Source of the DNA: Sclerotinia nivalis
Lineage: Eukaryota > Ascomycota > Leotiomycetes > Helotiales > Sclerotiniaceae
Reading direction: 5' to 3'
Assembly: GCA_029531795.1 (NCBI GenBank)
Contig: JAPEIS010000005.1
Coordinates: 2,540,001 to 2,604,000, forward strand
Length of the DNA stretch: 64,000 nt
Shown: positions 36,601 to 48,344 of the stretch, in pieces
Position numbering within the stretch: the first letter of the stretch is position 1
Layout: each line of letters starts with the position of its first letter
Notes under the pieces: model-generated
What the model was told of the DNA's origin: nothing
What the model saw: the letters and a program-made list of their open reading frames with translations, nothing else
Databases searched by the model: none
Position numbers and translations under genes: made by a program

Positions 36601-37408
36601 TCACAATGACAGCGAGAATCGTCCCTTTCATGACCCCATTGATAATATCACTCGATGTGGGGATTGTGGACATGAGATCTGGGAAGATCAAGCCAAAAGA
36701 TTCGAATGGATGCCTGGTTTCTGCACGGGTTGCGGCAACGGACCTAACCCCTTCTACGAGAATATCGATTTTCCCGGAGCTCTTCCTCGTATCTTCGAAG
36801 AAGAGGATTATGGAAGCGAGGTTTCTTCCCAGGAAGCGCGTGTCTTAATTGGGAATACACATCTTGACTATCAATCCTCTGCATACGATACTCAAGATGA
36901 AGATTCTCAGCTGGTTCTTAATGAAGAGTATGAAGTAAATAGCTTTATCGATGATGATGAACCTGATTCGGATTCGGAATCTCATACTTCTGATCATGGA
37001 AGCGAGGTGGATTATAAAGCTGCGTTTCAAAATCTTCAGAAAGAATTTACCGAGCTTCGTAATGATTATTTTGCTCTGGTGGATGAATATTCACAATTTA
37101 AATATGATATGTTGGGTACTACTGAGGAAGAAGAAGATGATGATGGTGATGATGAGGAGGAAGAGGATGTTTTGATCAATGAAGATGGTGCACATGTTGT
37201 GGATGTGGTGGTTGTGCAGGGTGATCATGTTGTTACTGATGTAGTTGTTTCGTCGTTTAGGGGGGGGGGGAGAATGAGAAAAGTGGGGAGGATGAGGATG
37301 TGGGAGCGGGTGAGCAGGAGGAAGGTGGAGAAAGAGAAGTTGTGTATGGTGATGGTGATGGTGATGGTGATGGTGATGAATCCGCGGGTGAAAATCTGGA
37401 CGGAGTGA
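33654..37408 (+). CDS. Artemis/SNM1-type DNA repair nuclease with long acidic C-terminus
   Basis: Metallo-beta-lactamase/beta-CASP nuclease that processes DNA ends, hairpins or crosslinks in the nucleus. Exons 33654-33699, 33789-34797, 34847-35187, 35278-35755 and 35914-37408 close to 1122 residues. Metal motif SHVHNDH (His35, His37, Asp39, His40), FDANHCTGA (His123) and YTGDIR (Asp144) are present, and the DRMBL signature FPYSRHSSYPELRHLV lies near residue 430. The order and PGRTSPLACFLSHVHNDHL context match Artemis (SNM1C) best. Beyond residue 500 the protein is disordered, then has a helical part and a Cys4 knuckle (873, 876, 895, 898). After an 11-G run at 37260-37270 the frame turns abruptly basic; one added G would restore an acidic frame ending at 37467. 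The extension could instead be a separate gene, but the frame across the last intron closes cleanly. Confidence 0.85.
36656..36733 (+). other. Cys4 zinc-knuckle-like motif in the Artemis-like protein tail
   Basis: CGDCGHEIWEDQ followed 19 residues after the second Cys by CTGCGNG gives a C-x2-C...C-x2-C arrangement likely to bind zinc. It lies in an otherwise acidic, disordered tail and is not a usual part of Artemis. Confidence 0.6.
37348..37377 (+). repeat. (GGTGAT)5 microsatellite at the end of the Artemis-like coding region
   Basis: Five exact hexamers. In the printed frame they encode Met-Val repeats; in the frame reached by adding one G upstream they encode Gly-Asp, in keeping with the acidic tail. 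Confidence 0.9.
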
Positions 37409-38334
37409 GTACAGTTGCGAGATCGCATACACTTTCGAATTTGAGAGAGGATAGTGTGGAATTGTGATGAACGAAACAATGCATTTGGGGGTGTTTGGTC
37501 GGGTGAAGAAAAGGGATGTATGTATGGGATGGCAGGTGGTTGGTGGTTATTTGCTTTTCAGTTCATAAATATTTTGATACCCGGATTTGCTTTTTGCTGG
37601 GATTTGGGATGGATGAGGGAAAGAGATAAGATGGGATAACATGGGAAATGGGAAAGGGCATAGGTGTAGATACAAAATTTTACACGTACATATTGATACC
37701 CAAGGTTAATATGGATGGATGGATGGATGGGAATGAGTTGCTTTGGAGTTGCATGGAAAATTAGAATTCACAATTAGTAATTAAAATTGCATTATATTAT
37801 ATCTTGTAGATGAGTGAGCTTTATTGACAGATTATCAATTATGTTTTTATAAGAACGAAGAATAGTGTATATTAATTTATGAATTCAGGAAGTTCAGAAG
37901 GTGAGGAAGCGAGGAGGTGAGGAGGATAAAGATATAGAGGAATTAGATGGATGGTGATGGATATGAATATGGCTATGAAGATAGCTATGAATATGAATGG
38001 GGAGAGGAAGAGGAATAACATAATTCAATCGCGTTTACGTTTGTCTTTTATCTTTTGTCTTTTCACTAACCTACACACTCGAGTACTTCTCTCCTCATTT
38101 ATCTCGCTTTGAGTTTTGGTTGCATGTCTGTCTCATCTTACAAGTACTTGTATTTGCGATTTATTTGGGGAGTATTCTTGATTTATCGGGGGAAGGAGGG
38201 GGGGGTGGGTGGGTTGATATTTAGATTATTGATGGCACTTGTAATAGAGTGCTCTTCTCGAAATAGATTTATCTGATGAATATCCGTGGATATATACTCG
38301 ATATAAATATAAGTATTGAATATCCACATATTAA

Positions 38335-38436
38335 TATCATTATCATTATCATTATCATTATCATTATCATTATCATTATCATTATCATTATCATTATCAT
38401 TATCATTATCATTATCATTATCATTATCATTATCAT
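38335..38436 (+). repeat. (TATCAT)17 microsatellite
   Basis: Seventeen perfect hexamers, 102 bp. It keeps an open frame on both strands (Ile-rich on plus, Asp-Asn on minus), which are repeat artefacts rather than genes. Confidence 0.97.
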
Positions 38437-38833
38437 GGAATCGACATCCCAACTCTTTCCCCAGCTTCTTCTAGATGGCTACTTATACTACAGAAAGTAC
38501 ATTAGGCTTCATTTACATATAGTTCATTTACATACAGATCATGACCGAGTATTTCCCAGGTAAATTTTCCATATCGTGCTTATGCTTAAGAGTGCAGTGA
38601 TATACCTAGGACTTTCTCATTGTATGTGTGTATGTGTACTAGGTGTTGAGGATGTTAGATGATGGGGTTGTTGTGTTATGATGTATATGTATACATGGAG
38701 CGAAATAAATAGGAGGGGAATGGGGAGGGAGGGGTTGAGAGAGGGCAATGGAAGATTATATCTTATTTTAGCTGGTGGATGGTGGTTGATGAGTGATGTA
38801 TGTGAAGAGATTGAGGTAATCTGAGTTATTGGT

Positions 38834-38899
38834 GGTGATGGTGATGGTGATGGTGATGGTGATGGTGATGGTGATGGTGATGGTGATGGTGATGGTGAT
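38834..38899 (+). repeat. (GGTGAT)11 microsatellite
   Basis: Eleven perfect hexamers, 66 bp, the same unit as the repeat inside the Artemis-like gene 1.5 kb away. Non-coding here; the minus-strand Ser-Pro frame is an artefact. Confidence 0.96.
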
Positions 38900-41800
38900 G
38901 GTGGTGATGGTATGGTAACATGGTAATATGGTGGATTTTCGTGTAGTAGCAAATACAATGTCTCGGATTTAATATCTTGTTGGTAATTATAGATTTCTAC
39001 GGTTTGTGATGTATATAGTATTACATATATGAATCATGATGATGGATGAGGAGATGTTGAGATTTCTATTCTGAGAGAATGCGGGAATGCGGGAATGATG
39101 CAGATAGGAGATAGGAAATTAGAAGAGAATGTTAGGTACACCGCCTTCTCAAGATAGAAACATTGAAAAGCCGGTGGTTGATGATGATTTTTGAGATTTT
39201 AACTTTTGATGATGTGATGATGTTCATTAACTTCATTTACTTGCGGGGCATGTGGATTACATATGTATAGTGTAGAGATCGCTTGAACGCAGCAGCTTTC
39301 CAGAAAACTCAAAATCTATTTCCATACACCGAGTTGATGATCCAGGCGAGTCTGCCTCGATCTGCAAAAATTTCACGTATGTATGCCAACTGCTGCTTGC
39401 ATATCATATCATATCCACATGGAAAGATGTTGTGAAAAAAAAGTAAATGAATAGAATTGTAAATGTGTCGTCAGCAAACTTTTCTGCGCACAGCTTTGTT
39501 GCCCCTCAGGCTGGCTATTAATTAATCCATGCGTAGCTACGCTGTACATGTAGCCGTTTGAAAGACCCTTATCATTCTTCAAGATGGATCTGCGATTGCG
39601 AATAATAAGTCCGGAAGGAATATGTTCAATGCATAGAGTACTCCATACAAAGCGCGAGGCTTCAGCAGTGCAGCGTTCATAGTATTTTGTTTGTTCACAC
39701 TCCTCGTCTCCACATCTCAGCTCGTGATGGGTTTGTGAGAAATCACGAGGTGGGGTGGCCATTTGATTGGATGGGAGGCGTGCTTATTCATCCATGCATG
39801 TTGTTGTTATTCTTACTTGCAGCTTTCCAGAAGGCTGGTTTTGGGGTCGAGGTTTGGAGGCGGATGAGTGGCGTGGAGGGGATTGCTTGGGAGTTGGTCA
39901 TCAGTTGTGCGTTTTGTCGGATTGTTCTGATGATTGAGTATGTTTTGAATATTGCGAGGACAGTAATAGATTTTGATAAAAGTTTGGGAGGAAGGAATGA
40001 AAGAATTATTGGTTAGAGTTCTTTGATGTGGAGAAATGGAGAAATACTCTGGTGCTTGAAAGAGGAGGTAAGTATTCATAATTGATGATTGGGTGATCAA
40101 CCCTAGATATCCGAGAGATGTTATTTCAAGATATCGATGATGAACCCCGTGATTGGATATCTTGAAGTGCGGAGATGTATGTAGTAACGTTGTTCTACTC
40201 GAATTCATGCATTTTCACAAAAGCGTGACTATTGGGTAGCAATAACTTTTCTCCCTGGTCATTCGATGATTCGAGGTAAGGGAAAGGTAAGGGAAAGGTA
40301 AGGAAAGGAAAGGAAACGAAAGGAAAAATCCGTGATGTTTGATGCGGGATTATGTATCTATCCTAGGTTGGATCTCAAGACCAAGTGATTGGATCTTATG
40401 ACCTGCAGTTTAAGTATTTTTTTGCAGAGCTGGGGTTTGGTGAGAAAGCACATCATTCAGGGATTGTGGTGAAAATGGAAACGGGTAATTGGTGAGAATT
40501 TGGATGCACCGAGTATGGTGATACAGTCACAAGGATACGGGAACGAGAGGATATTTGTGGAGTCGTATGCGAACTGTATGCAGCTTGCTCTTTATATCTC
40601 CGGCGACAGGAAGATAGATTCGCAGATTCGCAGAAAGAAGGTCTACTCTGTATGTACGTGGTCAGTTGCTCCCTCCGACTCACGAGGAACCATGTTGGAA
40701 CCTAGAAGAGACCTGCTTTCTGTATTGCACCTGACCGAGTATGGGATGAGTATGTGATGAGACTGGAAATTTATGATAAGGTAGAAAAAGAGAGTGGAAC
40801 ATGGAACATCGACGTGGTCAGTGGTCAGTGAACACGACAACACGATTAATTTCTTCAATCGAGGTTGGTAAAAGTTGAGTGCTTTAGAGGTGCTTTAGAG
40901 GGGTTGCAAAGAAGGTCGGATTTCATATGTGCTCCGTATAGATCATAACCAATACCTATCATGATACTTTGACCAAATTGATGACCTCATCTTTACCTTG
41001 TAGTTATTGATTAATGAACCATGTGTTGATGTTGTATGGATTGTTGATGAATGATAATACAGAGTTAGAAGGTATATTGAATGCAACGATGTGCATCGTG
41101 AAATGCATTGTGAAATAGATGGATGTGAACACCAACAGCACCTTAGAATGAATGATAAGCAAGATTCATAAAGTTACTTGTTACTATCATCTATTGGAAT
41201 TAATTGCACGATAGGAATATATGACTTTAATAGTTTTACTATCTATCTATCTATCTACTCTACTAATGCAAGTACGTACTGTCAGTACTCAGTACCATTC
41301 CATTAACCTACAGAAGCACTAGCTAGTTATGCGATAACCCATCCATTTCATCCATTCACCGGATCTAAACCACCTACATACATATATTTACTCTACATAT
41401 TTACGTACTTCAATACATCATCATCAATCTCGATTCCCAGCCCTCGAATACGCGTCTCTGTATAACTCCATACTTTATATTTATTTATAAGATTACATTT
41501 ATATACTTATACTTATACTTATACTTATACTTATATTTATACTTATATTTATATCTATCGATCTATCTATCTACCCATTTATGATCTTTAAACTTAAAAC
41601 CACGGCAATTCAAAACTGCTACCACTGCGCTGTAACTCAGGTGGGGTTCAAAGTTAAAATCTTCCCAGCACATTTCAAGCATTCCCCGGAACATTGAGTT
41701 CTGAGAATAGAACCATGTCGACGAGGATCATCGACTAATAATTCGATAAATTAATGAAAAGGTTGCATACAAGGGTCAAAGTAATTTACAGAGTACATCG

Positions 41801-42393
41801 ACAGTGACATACACACACATACGCACACATACGCACGCATATGCACACATACACCAGTACATATAGATACATCTTCGGGTTTATGGAAGAAAGGAATCGA
41901 AATCATAGGACTCAGCCATTACGCCGTACTCAAATTTTCAACCCTGGTATGGTTTTTCAAAAGAGTTAAGAAGGAATTGATTTAAGGAGTGAATTGAAGG
42001 AAACGAGTAGGAAAAGGAAAGGGGCTATAGAACGACATCATATTCCTCCTTTGACTCTACTCTACTCTACTCTACATCACTCTACATCATCAGCATCAAT
42101 TACTGCAACCAATCAATCAATCTTTAATTTAAAAGGAATTCACGATACTCCAAATTCGACCTCAATAATCATCTTTTCTCTCCTCGTACCTGGGACAACT
42201 ACCCTTTGACTTCTCATCTACACAAAACCATTTCGAGATTATTATCTTAGGGTTTCCTTACATGGAAGTTTGATGTTGTCTTTCGCTATGATCTTGACCC
42301 TACGTCCTAGTACCTAATCTTTGGGTATATCTCTGATATTAAGTAAGAGATTGGAGTCCAGAGTTCGAAAGACCCGATCTTTTTTTGACCCAC

Positions 42394-42430
42394 GAGTTAC
42401 AAGTTACAAGTTACAAGTGACAAGTTACAA
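42394..42430 (+). repeat. 7-bp AGTTACA tandem repeat
   Basis: About five copies of AGTTACA, one with a T-to-G change. It lies upstream of the orphan gene at 43427. Confidence 0.85.
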
Positions 42431-42663
42431 GCTTACAGCATTCATTTCTCGCTTTACGAACCAACTACACGAACCGAAGCACCAAAACATCACCCAAACA
42501 AAACAAAACAGCTCATTTGGGAGGTTATCGACATCCCCACAACCCTAAGCTAACCCCTACCTTCTTTACCTTCCTTCCCTACATACCTTGCCTTACCTTG
42601 CCTCACCTTGCCTTACCTTACCATAACCTTACCATACATCATTACCACAATAACTCCTTTCAT

Positions 42664-42687
42664 CATTATCATTATCATTATCATTAT
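42664..42687 (+). repeat. (CATTAT)4 microsatellite
   Basis: Four hexamers of the same TATCAT family as the long array at 38335. Probably within the leader or promoter of the gene at 43427. Confidence 0.85.
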
Positions 42688-43426
42688 CCACTTACTTCCA
42701 CTTCAATTCAAACTCCACCGCCAGACCTTCTTTTGAACCTTCTTTTGAAATTCTGCTTCTCTTCATCGCCCCTTCAAAAAATTATTCAATTTATTAAAAA
42801 TCTCACTCATTCCTTCAATATTCAGCTGGAAAGTGTAAAAACTTTAAAAAGGAAACAAGATCTTTCCTCTTCAAACTCAAACCCATCCATCAACTTCATT
42901 CCTAGGTGTACTTCCTTCTTCCACCTAGATATCCTCAAGTTGTACCACTTTAGGGGCAATTGAAAAGGACCAGACAGACATTCCGATACGACAATTCTTG
43001 TGTCTGAAATTCACCCTATCTTTGTTCAATTTTCATATCATCGACAACGCCAAGTACAGATTCATATCGGGAAATTCGTGAATCATTACACATTGGATAT
43101 CATACGGCAATCACAATTGGTCCGGAATCTTCACACTTGATCAGGAGAAGGTCGAACTCACCTAGCACAACTTCACCCATTACTCATAGGATTTCCTGGT
43201 TGAAATCCAAGTATTACTTGACCGTCGAATTACACAAGCTTTGAAAGAGAAAGACGAAATTCAATCCTTCAGTGCCTAATCATCCTCAAAGGATCTTCCG
43301 GGTATTTAAACCTTTTACAATCACGCCTTTTTATCAGCTCGAACACTGCCACGGCCGATTGTTAAGGCCTGCCTCGCCCATAAAATTCAGTCTTGCTTTT
43401 GACGTACAATCGCCTCCTCAGCCATC

Positions 43427-44428
43427 ATGAAGGGCCGCCCTATTGACCAGCTCGTTTATGAGTGCATGTTTCCAAAACCAAAACCAGGCGATCCTCAAAG
43501 TTTTCAAGCCTTTCTACAGCGAAGTCTTGTGCCTGAAGTTCGCCATGAAACCCAAGCATTCTATGGTCACTTAACTTCGCAGGAAGCAAAGTACCCCGGT
43601 TTAGATTATTCATATCCACCGCATCGCGTTCGACTCTCGAGATTTCCGTGGCACAGACGACTATTTCGGGCCTTTGATAACCTGAAACTTACGAACCACG
43701 AAATTGCGACTTTGACAAAATGGGAAGGTACACGTTGGGCAAAGGAGAGATTTGAGAAGGAACAAGGAATTATTATTAGGGATACAACTGGTGATGGAAT
43801 TGAGGATTGGGTATCGCCGGAGTTAAGGCCTGTAACTGTGCGACTTGCAGTGCCAACAGATAAAGGAGAAGAGTTGGAAGAAGATGGAGAATTGGAGGAG
43901 AATGATATAGAGGAAGATGATGGAGAAAGTGATACTGAGATTACAAGCGTGGGAACTGCATTGAATGAGAGACTGAGAGCTGCTGCTGCTCAAAGAGAAG
44001 CAGGAAACTTAACTGCACCAATGGATGAAGAGTGGGAACAATGGTTAAAGGATGCAGTTGAGAGAGGAAACATTGATATCTCAAATACCGAGTTGAATCC
44101 GGATGCCAATGTAATGGGTACTCGACCAACTCCCAGTGGATCACAAGCCTATGCTCCACCTTCAGGTCAATCCACGAATTTTTCCGGAGCATCGGATTCA
44201 AATAGTCTATTTGAGACAATCGACAGAACACGCAGTCGACCAAATACCTTTACTGACTACTTTCTAAGCACCAATTCACATCTCCGTGTATCACCACGGC
44301 CTAATAGTCAAGGTGTTCTCAATACAGCCGATATCGTAAGACGAGAGGCAGAAAGATCAATTGAAATGGAACGTCGAAGTTATCGATACGAATATGCCAC
44401 AAGACATCCAGGTTCTTCTACCTCGTAA
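43427..44428 (+). CDS. Orphan 333-residue protein with a conserved-looking N-terminal domain
   Basis: Intronless. No family recognised. Residues 1-125 look folded and aromatic/basic (DQLVYECMFPKPKPGD, YPPHRVRLSRFPWHRRLFRAFDNL, LTKWEGTRWAKERFEKEQG). Then comes an acidic run (EELEEDGELEENDIEEDDGESD), a helical stretch with MDEEWEQWLKDAVERGN, and a Ser/Pro/Asn-rich tail. No signal peptide or membrane segment is visible, so it is probably cytosolic or nuclear. The ATG at 43427 is preceded by a long gene-free C/T-rich region, suggesting a long 5' leader. The balance of codons and absence of repeats support a real gene. I offer no function. Confidence 0.75.
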   Translation: MKGRPIDQLVYECMFPKPKPGDPQSFQAFLQRSLVPEVRHETQAFYGHLTSQEAKYPGLDYSYPPHRVRLSRFPWHRRLFRAFDNLKLTNHEIATLTKWEGTRWAKERFEKEQGIIIRDTTGDGIEDWVSPELRPVTVRLAVPTDKGEELEEDGELEENDIEEDDGESDTEITSVGTALNERLRAAAAQREAGNLTAPMDEEWEQWLKDAVERGNIDISNTELNPDANVMGTRPTPSGSQAYAPPSGQSTNFSGASDSNSLFETIDRTRSRPNTFTDYFLSTNSHLRVSPRPNSQGVLNTADIVRREAERSIEMERRSYRYEYATRHPGSSTS

Positions 44429-46489
44429 AATTATCTTTTATCCACAAGATGATTTGTTCCACCCATTTATATCATCTTATTCTGCATGGACCAACCAATT
44501 TTTCTTACTTCAATTATTACATCAAGTATCGGCGTTCAGATGTCCTACATACCATCATATTTTCATGATTACTTTGGGGATGGCGTTCTCACCATATGAT
44601 TGGTGAAGGGGGCAGGCAGGATAGGGTGAAGATTTCGGGGGCTTTATTGTTTTTAATGTGTGGTCTTATTGTTATCATTGAGATTCTCTCAACTTCATTT
44701 ACCTAGTTTATCCTACCATCTGATCTTGATTGAATTAGATGAGATCAAATCATACCTAGGATTCATTACATACATTACACAAAAACTTACATTTATCTAT
44801 CTTACCGTTTCCTTTCTGGTCTAATTATTGGCGAAAATTTGAAGTGGTATGCATGTGTCGATTGTTGGTTGGGTTAGGTTAGTTGAGAGGGATGGAGGGG
44901 AGGGAAGGCAATGGATGCTATGGGATATAATAGTGATGCGATGCGATCAGAGGAATAAGTGTAATTGAATGGAGTACATACATAGGCATAGGCCGCATGG
45001 ATAAGATGGATAGAATGGATGGAGGGAGATCTCACCCTTTCACCCTTTTTACCCTTTTTTTTAATACATCTCGTTCTCGTTTTTGGCTTTTTTTTTGGTC
45101 TTGTTGGTATGGTATGTATGGATGGTGATGGTATTTATGCATGGTTTTTTGGGGTGGTAGAAGGGGGGGAAAGGGAGGAAGGGGAGGAAGGGGGGGTTTA
45201 TTTATTGGTGTGGGTGCATGGATGGATGGAATGGGTGGATGGATGGATGGATGGGCTGGGTTTGGTTTGGATTAGATTGGATTGGATGGGAGGGTTTAAT
45301 TGATATTTGGGATGGGGGATGGATGGGTGAGTGGCTTTGGTTTGGTTTGGTTGGTTATGGTGTTGGAAAGTAGGAAAGTAGGAAAGAAAGAGAGAAAGTT
45401 GGGATTTTGAGACGGGGGAGAGGAGAAGGGGAATGGATGGAGATGGAGATGGAGATGGAGATGGAGATGGAGAAACTTATAAGGGAGTGGTGGTGGTAAG
45501 AGTAGAAATGGAGAGAGAAAAGGAGAAAAGCAGAGAGAAAAGAAGAGGAAGGAAGATAGCTAAGTAGTGGAATAAAATTATTGTTATTTGACATTTGACA
45601 TTTGATATTAATATTAAAGTTCGATTCCCTGATGAATTAATCACGGTAGACAATCTACTCGAGTACCATGATTATAATAATCCTCTCAATAACCATACAA
45701 CAGCAACAAGACACCAACACCAAACACCAGCAAAACAACCATCCACAAAACCAGCCACGGAACCATATCTATCGCAAATAAGGCAAATAAACGAAACAAA
45801 ATTTCATATTTCTTTCTTTCCAAGACGATGCTAGATCAGTGGATTTGTGCCGTTGTGCCGTTGCGTTGCTGTAGTCGATGATTAATTTTTTCCGAGGCCC
45901 GCGCTTGGAGCTCAGTTGTGATTGCTGGCCCGTTTTCGTTTTATTAGCTTTTTCTCGAATTATCTAACTCGGAATTCATTGCTTGTATGCCATCGCTTGC
46001 GGCAAAATCCATCGATATCTCAGAAAGCTGATAGATAGATAGTAAGGATTGCATTGTATTTATCTTTCTTTTCCTTGCTTGTCTGGAAGACCTCCCGACA
46101 GAATCCGCCGTAAATAGGTATGAGGCGTAATGTAATGGTAACTTTGTAGAGTAGTTTATTTTTGTATTCTCTTGCTGTTTTTTTCGATATTGTTGGTGGA
46201 TTTGTGTGGATGTGTGTCGTGTCGCAAATGCTTGATTGGGGGGTTTGGAGAGGAGGTTTGGACGCAGTAAATTCATGGTTGCTTTATATACATGCATAGC
46301 ATAGCGTGGCGTTTCATTTGGGAATTTGTCTAATCTTCACATATATACAACCCGATCGAGAGGAGTAGATCTCTTTGGACATTGCTTACAGAGAGTTTTT
46401 GTAAATATGTCCTCGGGGCTTCTCATCTTTGCATGCATCAGCTCGGATCTAAGTGCCTATTTGGAATTGGAATCATCGGATCCCAGATC
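44429..46489. other. 2-kb gene-free region with purine repeats
   Basis: No supported gene. Bases 45190-45300 are G/T-rich with GGAT tetranucleotides, and 45439-45468 is a (GGAGAT)5 array. It separates the orphan gene at 43427 from the decayed kinase-like gene. Confidence 0.5.
45439..45468 (+). repeat. (GGAGAT)5 microsatellite
   Basis: Five perfect hexamers in purine-rich non-coding DNA; minus-strand Ser-Ile frame is a repeat artefact. Confidence 0.9.
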
Positions 46490-47675
46490 TTAGAGAGCGT
46501 TCTGTCCTAGTTTCCATACGGCGGCAGCTTCCTGGAGAGCCTTATATTCGGGTGATTGAAGAGCCTGCAGAGCCGAAGGTCTCTTTGTCGGGTTAGGAAC
46601 GGCCAAAAGTCGTATAACGTCTAGCACTACCTTTGGTATACCGACGTCCATAGCTAGATCAGCCCACATCTCAAATGAAGGAATCTGCAAAAGTAACTCG
46701 TCCGAATCCTCCGCTGCTTGTGTTATCGTAAGGGTTTGGGCTAACTTGAAATAGGTCTGTAAGGTCTTATCGCTGTCAGAAGGAGGAGGGATCGAGCTAC
46801 AGGATGGATCAAAGAGGAGCATAATCTTCGCTAGGCACCATGCCATTGGGTGAACAAGCGTCCTGTCGATGTTGTCGGCATTGCCTAGGATGTTGGGATC
46901 AATGCGTTGTAGTATCTTCCTTTTTTTTCTACCTTGGGTAATAATGAGAGGACGGCAACTAACCATAGCAGCAATAGACCAAACATCGGCTTTATGGAAG
47001 CAGCTCAGCCCTGTCCAGACCTCAGGAGCACGAAATGCTTCAGGTTGAAGCCAGCGTGGATTGCTGCCCTCTGGCCCCACTACAGAAAATTAACGTAACC
47101 CAATTCTACGATGTGTGTTTCGTACCTAGCCCCAAGTCTCCGATTTTGACTTTAGACAGCCCATCAACGCTGGATATAAGAACATTTGCAGGTTTCAAGT
47201 CTGCTTGCTTAGTGAATGGCGATAGAGCTCTTTGGGGGTGAATGGCATACCTGAATAAACAAGGTGCTCTTTTTCTAGCTCAACAAATGCTGGGTTTTTG
47301 AGCCGTCCAATCCATAGGGTCATTGATAACATCACACATTTTTCGAAAGTTCCTCGACGATGCGATAGAAGTTTTTTGGTAATACTCGTATTCCTTCACG
47401 AGACAGCGCACCTGGATCTGATTTTCCAGATCGGCGCTTTTTACTACAGCCCTGGGATGAGAATTAGCAGTCTCCTTACTACATGCAAATGACTACATGC
47501 AAATGAGGTGTAGATGTACGTTCCATTTATTTTGGGGGAAAAGAGATTGGACGCCAGACAATTGCAAGATCTGGGCCTTGAACACGGGGCTGAAGACTGT
47601 TTTATCGCCCAGCTTTTCAACCAGGCGAAATGAATATTTGTTCCCGTGGAGAATGCTCCCGAGACGCAATGCCAT
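46490..47675 (-). pseudogene. Decayed fungal protein-kinase-like gene
   Basis: Pieces of a kinase-like fold occur in order on the minus strand: an N-lobe start (MALRLGSILHGNKYSFRLVEKLG), the lysine strand (AVVKSADLENQIQVRCLVKEYEYY), a catalytic loop HLVYSDLKPANVLISS, then KIGDLGL (in place of DFG), an APE-like FRAPEVWTGLSCFHKADVW, and a C-lobe ending PNPTKRPSALQALQSPEY. Two introns around the catalytic loop still splice cleanly (51 nt, near 47200-47250, and one near 47083-47130). However, no splice choice joins the first piece to the lysine strand in frame. The segment between the lysine strand and catalytic loop is shortened and frameshifted near 47310, and the catalytic His is Tyr. I judge it a recent pseudogene; a frameshift error plus a genuine pseudokinase is the alternative. 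Confidence 0.6.
47479..47506 (+). repeat. Exact 14-bp tandem duplication in the kinase-like pseudogene
   Basis: CTACATGCAAATGA occurs twice in a row. It sits just where the N-terminal piece fails to join the next exon, so the duplication may be part of the decay. Confidence 0.9.
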
Positions 47676-48344
47676 TGTCTTTGTGGAATTTGCTGTGGGA
47701 GTGATGTCTGCAATGAATGGGTTGGAGAGGGGGTGGATATATATTGATAAAGATGGATGTGCTCCACACTTTATGAACTTTGTGTTCTCGCCCATGTAAG
47801 ATTACCTTACTCTGGGTTCAATATTAGCTGAGACTTTTCGTTAGAAGCATAATGTAAGGATAATGTTTACGGAGTAGCTAGATGTAGATCCTGTAGAGCT
47901 GACAACGTTGATGATTGTATTCAAAATTATTCAAGATGTTGTTTAGTTTATAGTTATTGTTCTTTTCTTTTGAATAATTCTGTTTCCTAGGTCTAGAATT
48001 TATTTTTCGTTTGATATATAAGGGTAATTTTGAAGATTTGTTTAATTTATTTTATTGTTTTCTTTGGGGGGGACGGGAGGGGGTTATTTTTTCGAATTTC
48101 TTATTTTTATCATCTATTGGTTTTATACGGTATTGTATTAAAGTATTTTAGACTTAGTATTAATAGCACTCTAACTGTTTCTAATCCTGATCCCCGCTTT
48201 GCTCCATATTATGTATGTAATAAAGACATTACTTCGACCCAAGCAATGCAAGTGGTCAAGATCACATCGAAGAAAAAAATCCGTCCCAAATAGTGAACTA
48301 AACTTGAATTACTCTCGTATTAACAAAGCACAAACATTACCTAT
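47676..48344. other. Spacer between two pseudogenes
   Basis: AT-rich 669-bp stretch, no gene recognised. Confidence 0.5.

Larger units (their letters stand above)
37468..43426. other. 6-kb gene-poor, microsatellite-rich region
   Basis: No gene could be supported on either strand. The open frames here are carried by simple repeats or lack any domain. Hexanucleotide arrays lie at 38335-38436, 38834-38899 and 42664-42687. Tetranucleotide and other runs lie near 41246-41265 and 41505-41570, alternating CA/CG-containing runs at 41810-41860, and a 7-bp repeat at 42394-42430. Bases 42500-43426 are C/T-rich and probably form the promoter and long 5' leader of the gene at 43427. Confidence 0.5.

Noticed and set aside
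38183..38563. Overlapping open frames on both strands near 38.3 kb
   Set aside because: They consist almost wholly of the (TATCAT)17 array, giving Ile or Asp-Asn runs.
38617..38958. Ser-Pro-rich minus-strand frame
   Set aside because: It is the translation of the (GGTGAT)11 microsatellite with no other coding character.
39687..40016. 109-codon plus-strand frame with some hydrophobic stretches
   Set aside because: No homology signal, no good start context, and it lies in the repeat-rich gene-poor region; too weak to list as a gene.
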